Shown here: piece by piece, positions 41,950 through 53,140 of the stretch
Layout: the number at the start of each line of letters is the position of its first letter
Position numbering within the stretch: the first letter of the stretch is position 1
Assembly (NCBI RefSeq): GCF_035046505.1
Contig: NC_089830.1
Span: forward strand, 18,239,088-18,303,087
From: Tiliqua scincoides
Taxonomy: Eukaryota > Chordata > Lepidosauria > Squamata > Scincidae
Length of the DNA: 64,000 nt
Direction of reading: 5' to 3'
The notes under the pieces: model-generated
Databases searched by the model: none
What the model was told of the DNA's origin: nothing
The model's input: the letters and a program-made list of their open reading frames with translations, nothing else
Translations under genes and position numbers: made by a program

Positions 41950-42230
41950 AGCAGACCTCCCCATGCCCCAGGGCAAAGGCCCGTGATGGCGCCCCCCACA
42001 GACTACTGCCACCCCCACGCAGAAATCTGCCCCCCCTCACCTGAGGCTCACGGAGCCTCAGGTGACTTCCACCTGCAACGGCGAAACCTCTGTGAGGTTC
42101 CCTTATACTTTAAACTGTGCTTCTTGAAAACCGGAAGCACAGTTTCTGCCTCCGTTGGGAGCCCTAGAGAGGCTTCCGCAGAGTCCTAGCACCTCGTGCC
42201 TGAGGCTTTTGCCCTTTTGGACCTTATGGT
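41950..42230. mobile_element. hAT-like fragment, reverse of the one at 4.4 kb
   Basis: 'ccatgccccagggcaaagg', 'gcacagtttctgcctccg' and the hairpin CTGTGCTTC/GAAGCACAG are shared, inverted, with 4.41-4.72 kb. It also has CCTGAGGCTC/GAGCCTCAGG as a short palindrome. Ends not found. Confidence 0.5.
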
Positions 42231-43285
42231 AGGTCTACAACTGCCAGTAGTAAAAGATGCTCTCCATGATGGTAATTTCTACTGCCTCATCCCTCTTTTT
42301 CCAAGCGATTTTTTTCCTGTTGTGTAAGGGTAGAAGCAGTAGCCAAACTAGACCTTTCAAGAGCTCCTACTGAGTACTTGAAAAGTTCCAGGGTGTGAGC
42401 CCAAAAGAATTCCCAAACAGCTTGGTACTTTGGGCTGAGCAAAAATTTCAACCAGCCTTTCAAACTTACACCTATGGATGTGATCTAACTGTAGGATGAA
42501 ATGGGGGAGGGGAAGAATGCACCCATTACTGGGAAGTAGTGATCCCCACTACTTATAGGGCATAGTTAACAGGACAGTAAAGTATTTAACTTTGCCTGGA
42601 TTGCATCCATTGATTTCAGGGGTGCTGGGGAAGAAAGCTTGGCCTGATGGTTTCGTTGCGGTTGGCTCAAGGCGGTGCGCAAATATTCTTCAAGGAGGAA
42701 GAAAACAAACCTGGACTGGGTTTGTTTTTATTATCAAACCACAAATATGCCCAAATAGATGAGACGTGATCGAAAGCATAGCCAACGCCGCTCGCTGGCA
42801 GAGAGCAGGTGCCAACTAGAGCAGAGGGTAAGATTAGCATGTTCTCTGGAATTGTTACAGAACGACTATGACCAGCCCATCTATTCTATTTTCTCTCCGA
42901 TTGGTGGACAGGGCCCCACAGAAGGAGAATTCAACAGCTGCCCGAGAGGGGCAAACTGCCTTGCCAAGGGTAGACACCTTTCAGTCCCTTTTGATTCATG
43001 CTTGGGTGTGCTTGACCCAAAAGACACTGATTCGAGTCAAATTCTGGAATTTTGTGGGGTGAGTCAGCAAAGGGCACCCAGTAAGACTCATGCACAAGTT
43101 GAGTTGCTGGTGTGGAGACTCAGGACTCAATTTGAGTCTTGCCATGGTGCCGACTAATCTGGACTCTGCTTAGTAGTTATCTGGGTAAAATGGCCTCAGC
43201 ATGCATTAACATTTGGCGTGGAAGAGCTACCTCTGGAGTCTATTTTGTTCCAATGAAGGAGAAGTGATTTCTAAAGACGTTTCCA
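42231..43285. other. Single-copy sequence, nothing recognised
   Basis: A 132-codon plus frame at 42.76-43.16 kb has no known domain or splice framing. I treat it as chance. Confidence 0.45.
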
Positions 43286-43692
43286 TGTTGGCAACCTTCA
43301 GTCTCGAAAGTCTCTGATATCGCGCTCTGAATGGTGGTTCTGGCACAGCTTCTAGTGTGGCTGAAAAGGCCAATTCGGGAGTGACAATCCCTTCCACACT
43401 GGGAGCAAGTGCAGTCTGTCCCTGGTCTGTCTCCCTGGCTATGGGCCTTCCTTCTTTGCCTCTTTGCCTCAGACTGTTGGCCAAGTGTCTCTTCAAACTG
43501 GGAAAGGCCATGCTGCACAGCCTGCCTCCAAGCAGGCTGCTCAGAGGCCAGGGTTTCCCACCTGTTGAGGTCCACTCTTAAGGCCTTGAGATCCCTCTTG
43601 CAGATGTCCTTGTATCGCAGCTGTGGTCTACCTGTAGGGCGCTTTCCTTGCACGAGTTCTCCATAGAGGAGATCCTTTGGGATCCGGCCATC
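43286..43692 (-). mobile_element. LINE family Z, 5'-truncated
   Basis: The minus strand encodes DGRIPKDLLYGELVQGKRPT, RYKDICKRDLKALRVDLNRW and the finger CTCSQCGRDCHSRIGLFSHT. The shared tail is complete, with GAG in the stop position, so the frame continues through CQ into flanking DNA. Confidence 0.85.
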
Positions 43693-44211
43693 CCAAAGAG
43701 AAATCCCAGCAAAGTGAATGGTGTCCATGGAATTAGGAGTTTGCAACCTTCTCTGGGCTGAAGTGGAAGTCTAACAGTGAGTCTTTCAAGGCAGCGCCTG
43801 CCGTGACCTCTGTCGGTGCCGTCCTTAGGGAGCTGGCTATGTAAACAGGTGAGAGGAGGAAGTTATATTAAGTCAAAATAAAAGCTCATGACATTCTTTC
43901 CATTGTGATTCACTGAACACAGGGACCGGGAACTGGGGGACAGGAATTCCAACGCAGAAGGGGCAGGAACAGGGTCAGTGGAGAAAGGGAAAAAATATTG
44001 CAAAAGATAATGAGCCAACTCTGGGGGAGGGCAAGAATCACTTCAAAAGCGACAGTCATTGTTTTGGGCAAGCGAGACTTCCAGAGTCTCTGTTTATCTT
44101 GGACCAGGGAGTACATCGGGAACAATGGGTGAACTTTCTGCCGAACCGACAAAATCCACTCCGCTGAATTGCTAGGAGTTGGTCTTTCCCTTTAAGAAAC
44201 TGTATCCCAGC
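43693..44211. other. Single-copy sequence, nothing recognised
   Basis: No repeat ends or known domain. Confidence 0.45.
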
Positions 44212-44480
44212 AGTGGTTCCCAAACAGTGTGCCGCGGTGAACTCACAGGGGTGCTGCAGGATGTCCCTGGTGGCTTCTTCTTACCGCCTCTCCCAGTGCC
44301 ACCATCTTGAATCGCACAAGATCTCACATGATTCAAGAATGTCCAAACCTGCTGGGAATCTGCCAGGGAAAGCTGGGCAATGGCACTGCCATGACAGGGC
44401 ACCGGGACCACAGGGGAAAGTGTGGAAGTGAACATATGCCAACTGTTCCAAATTCCTTGCACTATAGGAATACTTGACCA
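44212..44480. mobile_element. hAT-like left-end fragment (CAGTGGTTCCCAAACAGTG)
   Basis: It starts CAGTGGTTCCCAAACAGTGT, then 'gccgcggtgaactcacagg' and 'ccaccatcttgaatcgc'. Similar text lies at 50.4 kb. No right end is found. Confidence 0.55.
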
Positions 44481-45126
44481 TACCCTCTGATGGAACTTCT
44501 GATGGATCAGGTGTTACTGGAAATAAGCAGGGAAAGCACTAAGCCCTGCTGCCAGCTGCTGGCTCTTCCTACCACCGGGAGCTCTTGGTGGTGATCTGTG
44601 GGTGCTGAGGTCTAGCGCCAACTGTCACAGGGCTCAGCACCGGGGGCGCATCACTTCTGCCGGTACAAACGTGCCTTATGCACTGGTGCCACAGCCCATA
44701 GGATCGGCTGAGACAGCATGCCAAATGTTGCTCCCCTTTCCAAGAGACGTGCCACTCTCTTCTCCTCCCACTCACCAGCGTCCTAGCCCAGGACTCTCCT
44801 CCCCTCCGCATTTCCTGTCCCTCTCTGTCCCCGGAGGGAGTGGAAGGGTAAGGAGGAGCAATGGAAGCTAGCAGGCAGACAGAGATGAGTGTCCCCAACC
44901 ATCTGCTGTCTATGCAACTATTTCAATTGGCCTCATGGTTGGGCCAGCCCTGCGTTCAAGACCAAGTTTTATTAATGGCAGATGTGATAAGAAGCATTTC
45001 CATAGGGCAGGGGTGGCCAGCCTTTCAACTTCAGGACTCATGGACCTTCAACAAGCCCTGTCTGTTCCAGCACAAGTTAGGATTGCCCTCTCAAATTCAA
45101 ACTAGATTTGAATTTGGGTTATTCTG
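44481..45126. other. Single-copy; hAT-like end near 45.007 kb
   Basis: CAGGGGTGGCCAGCCTTTC is a hAT-style start, but I found no partner end. Confidence 0.35.
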
Positions 45127-45427
45127 GACACGGGTTAGTCCAGAGATTCCCAAACTGGTGGGTCATGTCCTACCAGCCAAGGAAAGCCACTAGCCAGGAC
45201 GCACCTTCTGGGGTGCGGAGGAGTTGCCAGGATCGTACTGCTGCCGGGAAAGAAAAGTGGTTTTTAGAACTTACAGGGGGCAGTGCTGGCCTCCTGGGGG
45301 ATGTGGGGAACCTGTGGATGCTTCCACAGTGCACCCCAAGCCTCAGAATATGTAAAAATCCTGATTGTGACCCACTTCCAGTTTGCAATTGTGAAACAGG
45401 AAGTGGGTCATGCCCCCTGAGGCAACT
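45127..45427. mobile_element. hAT-like fragment with strong hairpin
   Basis: 'gattcccaaactggtgggtc' resembles a family end. Inside, GACCCACTTCCAGTTT (from 45369) faces AAACAGGAAGTGGGTC (to about 45409), a 16-bp stem with one mismatch and a 9-nt loop. Confidence 0.5.
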
Positions 45428-45428
45428 G

Positions 45429-45511
45429 GTGGTCCACTGTGAGATATAGGAAGCTGGTCTAGAAGGGCCCTTGGCCTGATCCAGCAGGGCTCTTCTTATA
45501 TGCTTATGCTC
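45429..45511 (+). mobile_element. CR1-like LINE tail fragment
   Basis: 'ccactgtgagatataggaag', CTGGTCTAGAAGGGCCCTTG and 'gggctcttcttatatgc' match the CR1-like 3' end. Confidence 0.7.
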
Positions 45512-45927
45512 TTCATTTACTTTACATTGCCTACAGAAAATTATATCCTGCCTTTCCGCCTCTTTCCATCAGGTCAGCTTGCAACATGTAAAATGCCAAA
45601 ACAATTTAAAAGAAAAAGGCAACGTGGAAAAAAATAAAGATGCATAAATAAAGAGCATAATATAAAGTATATCAGCAAGGAAGGCCATAAAATTACAATG
45701 GAAGAGAGTGAAATGTGCTGGTGAAGGATAAGAGATAAAAACAGCAGATTTTGGATCCAAATACAGTTCAAATCAATTGATCTTCATGGAATGGTTAGAA
45801 GAACCCAACGTCTTGGCCACCCATGTCTCCTGGGGGAGGGAATTCTGCAATTAGGTCACTACTACTGAAAAGGCCCTAAAAGTCAATAATGATAACTAAA
45901 TTTTAAAAAAACTGGAAATGATTCAAT
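45512..45927. other. AT-rich single-copy sequence
   Basis: Nothing recognised except A-rich runs. Confidence 0.4.
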
Positions 45928-46010
45928 CACCGTCATGGTTGAGCAGTTAAGGCAGTGGACGAAAAGGCCATCGGGGTCTCTCCGCGTAGGTTTGAATCCC
46001 GCCAACTACA
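45928..46010 (+). pseudogene. tRNA-Ser-like relic
   Basis: TGGTTGAGCAGTTAAGGC (A-box position), a long GGGGTCTCTCC variable arm and GTAGGTTTGAATCC (B box) follow the layout of a tRNA-Ser with its long variable arm. The 3' stem strand reads CAACTAC, but the 5' strand reads ACCGTC and no longer pairs well. The anticodon loop reads ACGAAAAGG, which is not a serine anticodon. I infer a decayed tRNA or a SINE head, not a working gene. Confidence 0.6.
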
Positions 46011-46082
46011 TGGGAGAGCACCTGTAGGGCAGAGGTGTGCGCTCCCACGTGCTATCTTTGTTGTGGATCTGATCAGTCAGAG

Positions 46083-46548
46083 GAGAATTTGATGAGACAT
46101 ACAAAATTATGCAGGGGATGGACAGAGTGGATAGAGAGATGCTCTTTACACTCTCACATAACACCAGAACCAGGGGACATCCGCTAAAATTGAGTGTTGG
46201 GAGAGTTAGAACAGACAAAAGAAAATATTTCTTTGCTCAGCGTGTGGCTGGTCTGTGGAACTCCTTGCCACAGGATGTGGTGATGGCATCTGGCCTGGAA
46301 GCCTTTAAAAGGGGATTGGACAAGTTTCTGGAGGAAAAAATCCATTACGGGTTACAAGCCATGATGTGTATGTGCAACCTCCTGATTTTAGAAATGGGCT
46401 AAGTCAGATGCAAGGGAGGGCACCAGGATGCAGGTCTCTTGTTCTCTGGTGTGCTCCCCGGGCATTTGGTGGGCCGCTGTGAGATACAGGAAGCTGGACT
46501 AGATGGGCCTATGGCCTGATCCAGTGGGGCTGTTCTTATGTTCTTATG
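46083..46548 (+). mobile_element. CR1-like LINE, ORF2 C-terminus and 3' UTR
   Basis: It encodes KIMQGMDRVDREMLFTLSHN, KLSVGRVRTDKRKYFFAQRV and LWNSLPQDVVMASGLEAFKR to FLEEKIHYG, the CR1-type ORF2 end. The full 3' UTR follows, ending TTCTTATG twice. 5' truncated, with a one-base insertion near the end of the frame. Confidence 0.87.
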
Positions 46549-47212
46549 ACCAAAAACAGAAGCCAAGATGGCCTTGTCTTTACTATGGCCTGCTCAAGTC
46601 AATCAAAATAAGGACTTTCTGTCCTTGTCATAATGCGGATGGTCAAGGCAGGGGTCTTCCTCCCCAGGCACAACGCCTGACCATTCTGGGAGTTCCCTGT
46701 GAATTCCAGGACAAAATGGGCAAGGCGGAGTCCTCGGAGCCAAATATTTAATTCGACAACTTCCTGAGCTCCTGACTTTGTTATTTCCATTCCGAACTGC
46801 TGTGTCTGCTTGGCTTGATTGGCGCTGGGTGGCTCCTACCGAGTGTCTCTGTCCTTGGCATGCAGCATTGCAGGCCTGTTTTCCCTGGGGGTGGATGCTA
46901 TTGTCTGGCATTGCACAGGCCAAAGTTCTTGTACAACAGCTGCTCCTCGGCCCCAAGCGTCAGATGGTCGTAAGTAGCCGCTTCGTCTTCAGTTGGCCTT
47001 GGGAGATTCACAAGAATACCATGACTCCCGCTATCAGGCAAGAAGCATTGTCAAAATCTAGGCATGATGGGATCGTGGGCATTAACTATATGCTGGTGAA
47101 TAAGGAAGAGATATGCCTCTCCTCCGAGGAATGGAGAAACTAGAACTCTGCTGATTTTTATTGACCAGCGTTTCGGTCCGTTTTCCAGGGCTCTTTTGGC
47201 TTTGGGGAATAT
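46549..47212. other. Single-copy sequence, nothing recognised
   Basis: Frames of about 120 codons on both strands have no known domain. Confidence 0.45.
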
Positions 47213-47545
47213 ATTAGGAAATATTTCCCCACCATGAAATGAATCTGTGGAACTCCTTGCCACAGGATCTGGTAATGGTGCCTGGCCTAGTTGCCTTTCA
47301 AAGGGGATTGGACGATTTTATGGAGGAAAGGTCCATCACAGATTACAAGCCATGATGGGTAAATGCAACCTCCTGTTTCTAGAAGTAGACTATGTCTGAA
47401 TGCCAGGTGCAAGGAACTGGAAACAGGATACAGGTGTCTTGTGTGTTTCCAAAGGTGGGCCACTGTGAGATGCAGGGAGCTGTACTAGATGGGCCTTAGG
47501 CCTGATCCAGCCGGGTTCCTCTTATGTTTTGATCTTATGTTTTGA
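47213..47545 (+). mobile_element. CR1-like LINE 3' end, diverged
   Basis: 'aggaaatatttccccacc', CTGTGGAACTCCTTGCCACA and AAAGGGGATTGGACGATTT are the ORF2 end. The 3' UTR finishes CTTATGTTTTGATC. It has several indels and is older than the copy at 46.1 kb. Confidence 0.8.
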
Positions 47546-47806
47546 TATTTTCCTGAAAGACAAATAGCTCCTGAAAATGAGAGCTTCTTGTTTCTGGTGG
47601 TCTTCCACCACCAAAACCCACCTGGGAACCTGGGATAGGTCTACTTTTTTGAGCATGAACACTCAAGTTTCCAAGTCTCCACTTGTCCCTGATGAAAACT
47701 CCCAAGTCACTTCCAGTTTCAAAACATGTGTGTGTCGAGTCCTCACGAGCCCAGGAAAGGCATTTGGTGACACAAGTCCAAGTCTTACGAGTCAAGTCGC
47801 CCATCC
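47546..47806. other. Single-copy sequence
   Basis: Nothing recognised. Confidence 0.4.
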
Positions 47807-47814
47807 CTATAGAG

Positions 47815-48273
47815 CAGGGTTGTCCAAACTTTTTGACAGGAGGGTCACATTATCTCTATGACACTGTATCAGGGGCCAGGGGGAAAAAATTAATTTACAT
47901 TTAAAATTTGAATAAATTTACATACATTTACATAAATGTATTTCTTGGAGATGGAACTTATATGAATGAATGAAAGTCTTTCAATAGCTCAAGGCCTATA
48001 AAAGGCCTTGCACAAAGCAAGACCAGCCTTTCCTTTGCTGCCACTGCTGCACCACAGATGTGAAACAGCAAGCAGTGGAGGGAGCACTTGGCCCGTAGCT
48101 CACGCAAGAGGTTGTACAGTTACCCTCGCGCTGAGAGCAGTTGTGTAGGGCCATTGTGGGCTCTTTGGAGGGCCAGAGGCTCATTGGAGACTGGGGGTTC
48201 CCTGTGGGCCAAATTGGGGGTCCCCGAGGGCTGCAAATGGCCCCCGGGCTGGGGTTTGCCAGTACATCCCCTA
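47815..48273 (+). mobile_element. hAT family A, right end rearranged
   Basis: It starts CAGGGTTGTCCAAAC with a typical family A body. The right end is altered after GGGGTTTGCC. The flanks CTATAGAG and CTGTAGAG are an 8-bp duplication with one change. Confidence 0.8.
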
Positions 48274-48281
48274 CTGTAGAG

Positions 48282-48793
48282 GGCTACTCCTATTAAACCG
48301 TCCCAATTTTACTTTGCTTAACATCCAGCTTGAGGAGTTCTGGAAACTCAAAAGTGAGCTACTCAAGACTTTGATTGCTCCAAAGTTACCACTTAATTAT
48401 GAAGTTAGATTTTTTTTTTTTTTTAAAGAACCAGCAGTATAATTTTTATGTTCTGCTAGGAACACATTATAGTCATGGGTACATCGAGAGAGTTGACCGA
48501 GATTATGCAGGTTTTCCTAAGTTCTTAGGAAGCAGTTAGGAAGGGGAAGTTTTGCTTTAACCCAATGCTTCCAGTAAAGACCATGCATTTCCTATTGCCT
48601 CCCAGGAACTTCTGTTGTGTACAGACTACCATGGAGAGCTCAAAGTTGTGCACAGAAAAATACCAATATATGCTTGAGTCATTTAAAAAATCCTCTGCTT
48701 GATAGGTGCTTCTCTGCTGCACTCTAGTGTCCAGAATGCATAGCACACCTATGTTGACCTCTATTGTGCTAGCAAATTTTCAGATATTGGTTT
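48282..48793. other. Single-copy sequence with poly-T
   Basis: A T run of about 16 lies near 48.41 kb. Nothing else is recognised. Confidence 0.45.
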
Positions 48794-48801
48794 CCATAGG
48801 G

Positions 48802-49023
48802 CAGCACTTTTCAACCTTTTTCATCTCACAGCACACTGCCAAGGCACTAAAACTGCCAAGACACACCTAGCTTTTGATAATTGCCAAGGCACACCACGCT
48901 GCCAGTGGGGGCCTCACATCCCTATTGGCCCTATTAATAAATGACCTTCTCTCAAATTCCAGTGGCACACCTGTGGACCACTCACGTCACACCAGTGCGC
49001 CACGGCACAGTTGAAAATGGCTG
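48802..49023 (-). mobile_element. hAT family C, 222 bp, exact duplication
   Basis: The ends CAGCACTTTTCAACC and GTTGAAAATGGCTG are inverted. CCATAGGG flanks both sides exactly. The body is the reverse of the copy at 13.2 kb. Confidence 0.88.
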
Positions 49024-49031
49024 CCATAGGG

Positions 49032-49461
49032 TAAACATGAGAGCAGCCACCTGCAGTGGGGAATTTTTGGAACCTACATTGCTTAGAAGATGTGACTACA
49101 GTTTGGGAGTCAATAATCTGGAAATCCATTTGACACGTGCCATAGAACCTAGAAATACCTGGATGAACCTCTGGCCGGTTCTTCATCCTTCTTTGGAAAT
49201 AAAACCAAATGATAGAAATATGGAGGTTCTCTCATTCAGCCCTCCTGCTCACAATTCTTATATAGGTCAGAGGTCCTGAATGGATGGGTCAGGCCTGACC
49301 TCAGGTAGGTCATGGTTGCGCCTCTACCACCATTTTGTTTTGAGGTTCAAGCCAGCATGGGCTGAACAGCAGCCAAGTTAGGGATTCCTGATGAGATTCA
49401 ATCCTGCTGGAGACCTTGACTTGAAAAAGATAGCTTTGGCCAAGCTCCTCAATCTTCGAAT
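49032..49461. other. Single-copy sequence
   Basis: No repeat ends or frames of interest. Confidence 0.4.
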
Positions 49462-49603
49462 GGTTGGCAACCTTCAGTCTCGAAAGACTATGGTATAAGC
49501 CTACAGCACCTGGTATTCCCAGACAGTCTCCCATCCAAGTACTAACCAGGCCTGACCCTGCTTAGCTTCCAAGATCAGACAAGATCAGGCATGTGCAGGG
49601 TAA
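49462..49603 (-). mobile_element. 5S rRNA-headed SINE, left half of a head-to-head pair
   Basis: Complete copy on the minus strand from GTTACCC-like GGGTAA to the tail GAAGGTTGCCAACC. Its head faces the head of the next SINE with only a 7-bp gap, so the two 5S regions form a long inverted repeat. Confidence 0.9.
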
Positions 49604-49610
49604 TAGTTGC

Positions 49611-49833
49611 TGCACATGCCCAATCTTGTCTGATCTCGGAAGCTAAGCAGGGTCAGGCCTGATTATTACTTGGATGGGAGACCACCTGGGAATACCGGGT
49701 GCTGTAGGCTTATACCATGATCTCGGAAGCTAAGCAGGGTCAGGCCTGGTTAGTACTTGGATGGGAGACCACCTGGGAATACCGGGTGCTGTAGGCTTAT
49801 ACCATAGTCTTTCGAGACTGAAGGTTGCCATCC
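49611..49833 (+). mobile_element. 5S rRNA-headed SINE with duplicated 5S body
   Basis: It reads TGCACATGCCCAATCTTGTC to GGTGCTGTAGGCTTATACCA. A second 5S segment starts at 49719 with GATCTCGGAAGCTAAGCAGG, runs to the same end, and is followed by the LINE Z tail. Two copies of the internal Pol III control region are therefore in tandem. The first head lacks GTTACCC. Confidence 0.88.
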
Positions 49834-50402
49834 ACCATCAATCTTCAATGGGCTTCCTACAACCTCACACCCATTGGTGTGCTTTCCCCTGTTGTGGCCC
49901 TCCCATTGCTCTGTTAATGGCCACACCTCCTCTTTTTTCCCCCCTCATGCTGTTGTCATGAAACTCCTTTCTTGCCTTCCAATTGGCCTGGAAGGAAAGG
50001 AGTGACAAAGCCATACCAAGGCAGTGCAGGTTGGTTGACAGCCCCAAGGTAGGAAAAGAAGAGATACTGTGGCCACTCACTCACAAGCTCACCCTTCTCC
50101 ACTAGCTGAGCTCTCCAAGGAGATTCCCATGTTGCAGGTTGGGTTTGGGGGTCTGCCTCAGTTATTGAGAAGTTGAAGACCACTGGTTTAGACTCATTCA
50201 ATTCTCATGTCATCTCAGAAGCTTGGGGTTCAGAGGATTCCACAGTACCTCTTTACCAACTGTTCAAAGCTTTGGAAACAGTAAATCTTGTGCATGTTCA
50301 AGTAGGGTGTGCATGTAGGTTTCTGAGGTTACTCAGCAACCAGTTTGGGAAAGGAAATCAATGAATTTGCAGGAAAATTGAAACAGGTTCCTGTCCTCTT
50401 GG
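49834..50402. other. Single-copy sequence, nothing recognised
   Basis: No repeat ends or exon-like frame. Confidence 0.45.
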
Positions 50403-50403
50403 G

Positions 50404-50640
50404 CAGTGGTTCCCAAACTTACCAGCTCAGCTTGGAGCCACCACCTTGACTCTCATGAAATCTCACAAGACCCAAGATGGTGGCAACCGAATCTCACATG
50501 ATTTTGCAAGATCCAAGATGTTGGCACCCAAACCTCAGATTTCACCAGATCCAAGATGGCGGTGTCAACAAGACGAGGGAGAAGGTGATACCAGGGACAT
50601 CCAGCAGTGCCCCTTTAGTGTGCAGTGACACCAATGGAAG
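50404..50640. mobile_element. hAT-like left-end fragment with direct repeats
   Basis: It starts GCAGTGGTTCCCAAACTTAC. 'gacccaagatggtggcaacc', 'gatccaagatgttggcacc' and 'gatccaagatggcggtgtc' form three diverged ~40-bp repeats. It is related to the fragment at 44.2 kb. The right end is missing. Confidence 0.55.
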
Positions 50641-50949
50641 GGATGTCAAATTCATGTCATACAGAGGGCCAAAGTAAGCTTTTGTGGTGCCTGCTGGGGC
50701 CTGGAAGTGACAACATGAAGCAGGAATGGATGTCATTAAGCAGATGATGGCCAGAAATCAGCACTTTGTTCTTCACATAGAAACTCATTAGCTGCAAATG
50801 ACAGAAGAGAAAATGTGCAAACCTTGTCCATAGTTTCAAGATTGAAAGAGCCCAATTATCAAGCTGCGGGAGCCCAATTATAATAGGGGTCAGATAAATT
50901 GCTTCCAGGGGCCACATTCAGCCCACAGGCCTTAGGTTTGAAACCCCTG
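50641..50949 (+). mobile_element. hAT family B, ends decayed
   Basis: 'gggatgtcaaattcatgtca' and 'taggtttgaaacccctg' are the ends. The interior follows the copy at 39.35 kb ('catagaaactcattagctgc', 'tgacagaagagaaaatgtgc'). No duplication is recognisable. Confidence 0.7.
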
Positions 50950-51598
50950 CCCTAAGGCCTTGTGATGCACCCTTTGGGGATTCCTGCCCTAGGGGCTCAC
51001 AATTTAAAACAGTATTGTGTAGAACTTTGCAAGCCATCATGGGTTCATGCTGTGCATGGGTGCTATCAGTTAAAAGGCAAGGCAGAAATATTCTGAATGA
51101 AAACATGCAAACTGTCAATCATTGCCTGCTCTCTCATTGTGAGCTGCTTTCAGCGGCAAATAGAATAAAATAAGGAAGAACAAGAGATGTTGTCCAAGAG
51201 CAGTGACAGTGCAAATGGAGAGCGTCAGAGCCTGCTGCTATAAAAAGCAATTAAAACCAGTGAAAAGGGATCTCCAAGGTCATTAAAAGCAAAGGAGAAC
51301 AGGACAAACTTGGTCTGAGACTTGAAAGACAAGAAAGGTGATGCCGTCTGTGCATGTCTGGAAAGCATGCACCAAATATGTACCCAGGAGCAGGGCAGGT
51401 TCCAAGTTTGAGGGGGAACCTAAACAAGGTGACCTCTGGAGATGCATTTCAGCTAGGACTGCCTGATTTCAGATTTGTGGTTTGAGATGGTGCTACGTAT
51501 GCAAGTTATGCAGGATCAAAATCCTGCATAGCCGATTGGCCCAGTTTTATGGCTGGCCAATCGGGTGGTGGATCGACATCCTACTGTCTGATTGGCCC
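50950..51598. other. Single-copy sequence, nothing recognised
   Basis: No repeats or coding signal seen. Confidence 0.45.
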
Positions 51599-51727
51599 TA
51601 AGAAGAGCCCAGCTGGATCAGGCCAAAGGCCCATCTAGTCCAGCTTCCTGTATCTCACAGTGGCCCACCAAATGCCCCAGGGAGCACACAAGACAACAGA
51701 CACAAGAGCACACAAGACAACAGCCCT
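51599..51727 (-). mobile_element. CR1-like LINE tail fragment
   Basis: AGAGCCCAGCTGGATCAGGC and CCATCTAGTCCAGCTTCCTG match the 3' UTR. It ends in a short CACAAGACAACA duplication. Confidence 0.75.
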
Positions 51728-51909
51728 CTAGTTTAGTGTTTCAACAGCATCAATCGTGGGGAATCTGGTTGGAGCTAAGGGTTATAAAGCCAGGGGTATT
51801 CGCCTTGTGTTTTCATTGCCAGGTTCTGTTCTGAAGATGAAATAAATGTGTTGAGCTGTTATCTCTATGTCTTCCTTTATTTGCATGGACCCACTATTTA
51901 ACAAATGGG

Positions 51910-52306
51910 CAGCCCAATTCTAACCTATGCTGGAACCGTCCAGCCAGCTGGCCTGCACTCTATCCGGCGCAGGGTAGGAGGTGGCTGTGGCGCAACTCAG
52001 AGTAAGGGGATATTTATCCCCTTACCATAAGAACATAAGAAGAGCCCCACTGGATCAAGCCAAAGGCCCATCTGGTCCAGCTTCCTGTATCTCACATTGG
52101 TCCACCAAATGCCTCCAGGAGCACACAAGATAAAAGACCTCCATACTGGTGCCTTTCCTTGCATCTGGCATTCTGAGGTAACTCCGTGTCACATGCCAGC
52201 CAGCGCTATAGGGCTACTCGGATCTACACCAGAGAAATCTCTAGCGCAAATCCAAGCAGCCCAGTGTAACACCAGGCTGGCCTGGAGGGGAGTTAGGATA
52301 CAGTCT
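51910..52306. mobile_element. CAGCCCAATTC-family repeat, split by a CR1 tail
   Basis: It starts CAGCCCAATTCTAACCTATG and ends near 'ggagttaggatacag', matching the GC-rich family at 0.3 and 9.7 kb. A CR1-like tail lies inside, so the GC-rich copy is older. Confidence 0.55.
52026..52182 (-). mobile_element. CR1-like LINE tail inserted in GC-rich repeat
   Basis: Starts AAGAACATAAGAAGAGCCCC and runs to 'ccttgcatctggcattctg'. Only the 3' UTR is present. Confidence 0.75.
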
Positions 52307-52562
52307 GCAGTTCTGTAGCCAGTCCCACCCACCACCCAGGTCGGGTCCACCCACCATTGCTGGCGTGTTGCTATCAGGGTCCAGAATGGCTCCAATGGCA
52401 AGTGGGAGGGGCTGATTACACAACTTGTTGCGGCATCTTGCAATACTTACTGCACTGCCCCCCCGATAGCTACGCTACTGAAGAGACAACAGCAGTCACT
52501 CTCAGGCCCTCCAAACCTGAATCTTGGCCAGAAAACCTGAGATTTGGCAAGGGACTGGAGTT

Positions 52563-52745
52563 AGGATTGCCAACACTGACTTAAGCTATTCCTGGAGTGT
52601 CCACCCCCCTCCCCTCCGCATGATGTCCTGTCATTCAACAAAGGCGACATTGTTCAGATCTCCATGAAGGTTCTTCGTTCTCACCCAGAGTTTGATGTCG
52701 ATTCCTGGAGATTCCAGACCAAGCCTGGAGGGTTATCAACCCTAT
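52563..52745. mobile_element. Repeat with AGGATTGCCAAC / GTTATCAACCCTA ends
   Basis: The ends are diverged inverted repeats like those of the copy at 40.4 kb, with the shared phrase 'attcctggagattccagacc' near the right end. Confidence 0.55.
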
Positions 52746-53140
52746 TCCTTAGTTGGCCAAGGTCTACTTGCTGTGGCCCTCCAATGACACTAGCTTGACC
52801 CAATCTCCTGCGATAACTCTCTCTGATGCTTCATGGGCATTTGCGGAATATGGATTAATGATGTTTTACCCCAACCCTTTCTCTTGATATTGTCACTTAA
52901 CCGCTCCGACTTCCAAAGCTGTTAATCTTTCACACACATGCTTACGCTAAGCAGCTTAAGAGCCCGGCAAACACTTTATCCTCATAAAGATTGAAGTGCC
53001 CTGATATGAAATTTATCGTTCTTGAACGGGACAACATTTACCTAGACAAATAAAAGCTGAAGGTCAGGGGCAGGCAGTGAACATTGTAAATAACATCTTG
53101 CTGCCTTTATACTTCTGAGGAAAAGGAGACAGGGGGGTAG
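52746..53140. other. Single-copy, possible conserved non-coding DNA
   Basis: No repeat ends. Balanced composition, with a stretch such as 'cacttaaccgctccgac' and 'gctgttaatctttcac'. It has no frame. Conservation cannot be judged from one sequence. Confidence 0.3.

Noticed and set aside
45928-46010. Functional tRNA-Ser gene
   Set aside because: The acceptor stem does not pair and the anticodon loop does not give a serine anticodon.
51730-51900. Another LTR-like stretch with a TATAAA-like site and AATAAA
   Set aside because: Single copy here, with no paired end or internal viral text. Too weak to call.
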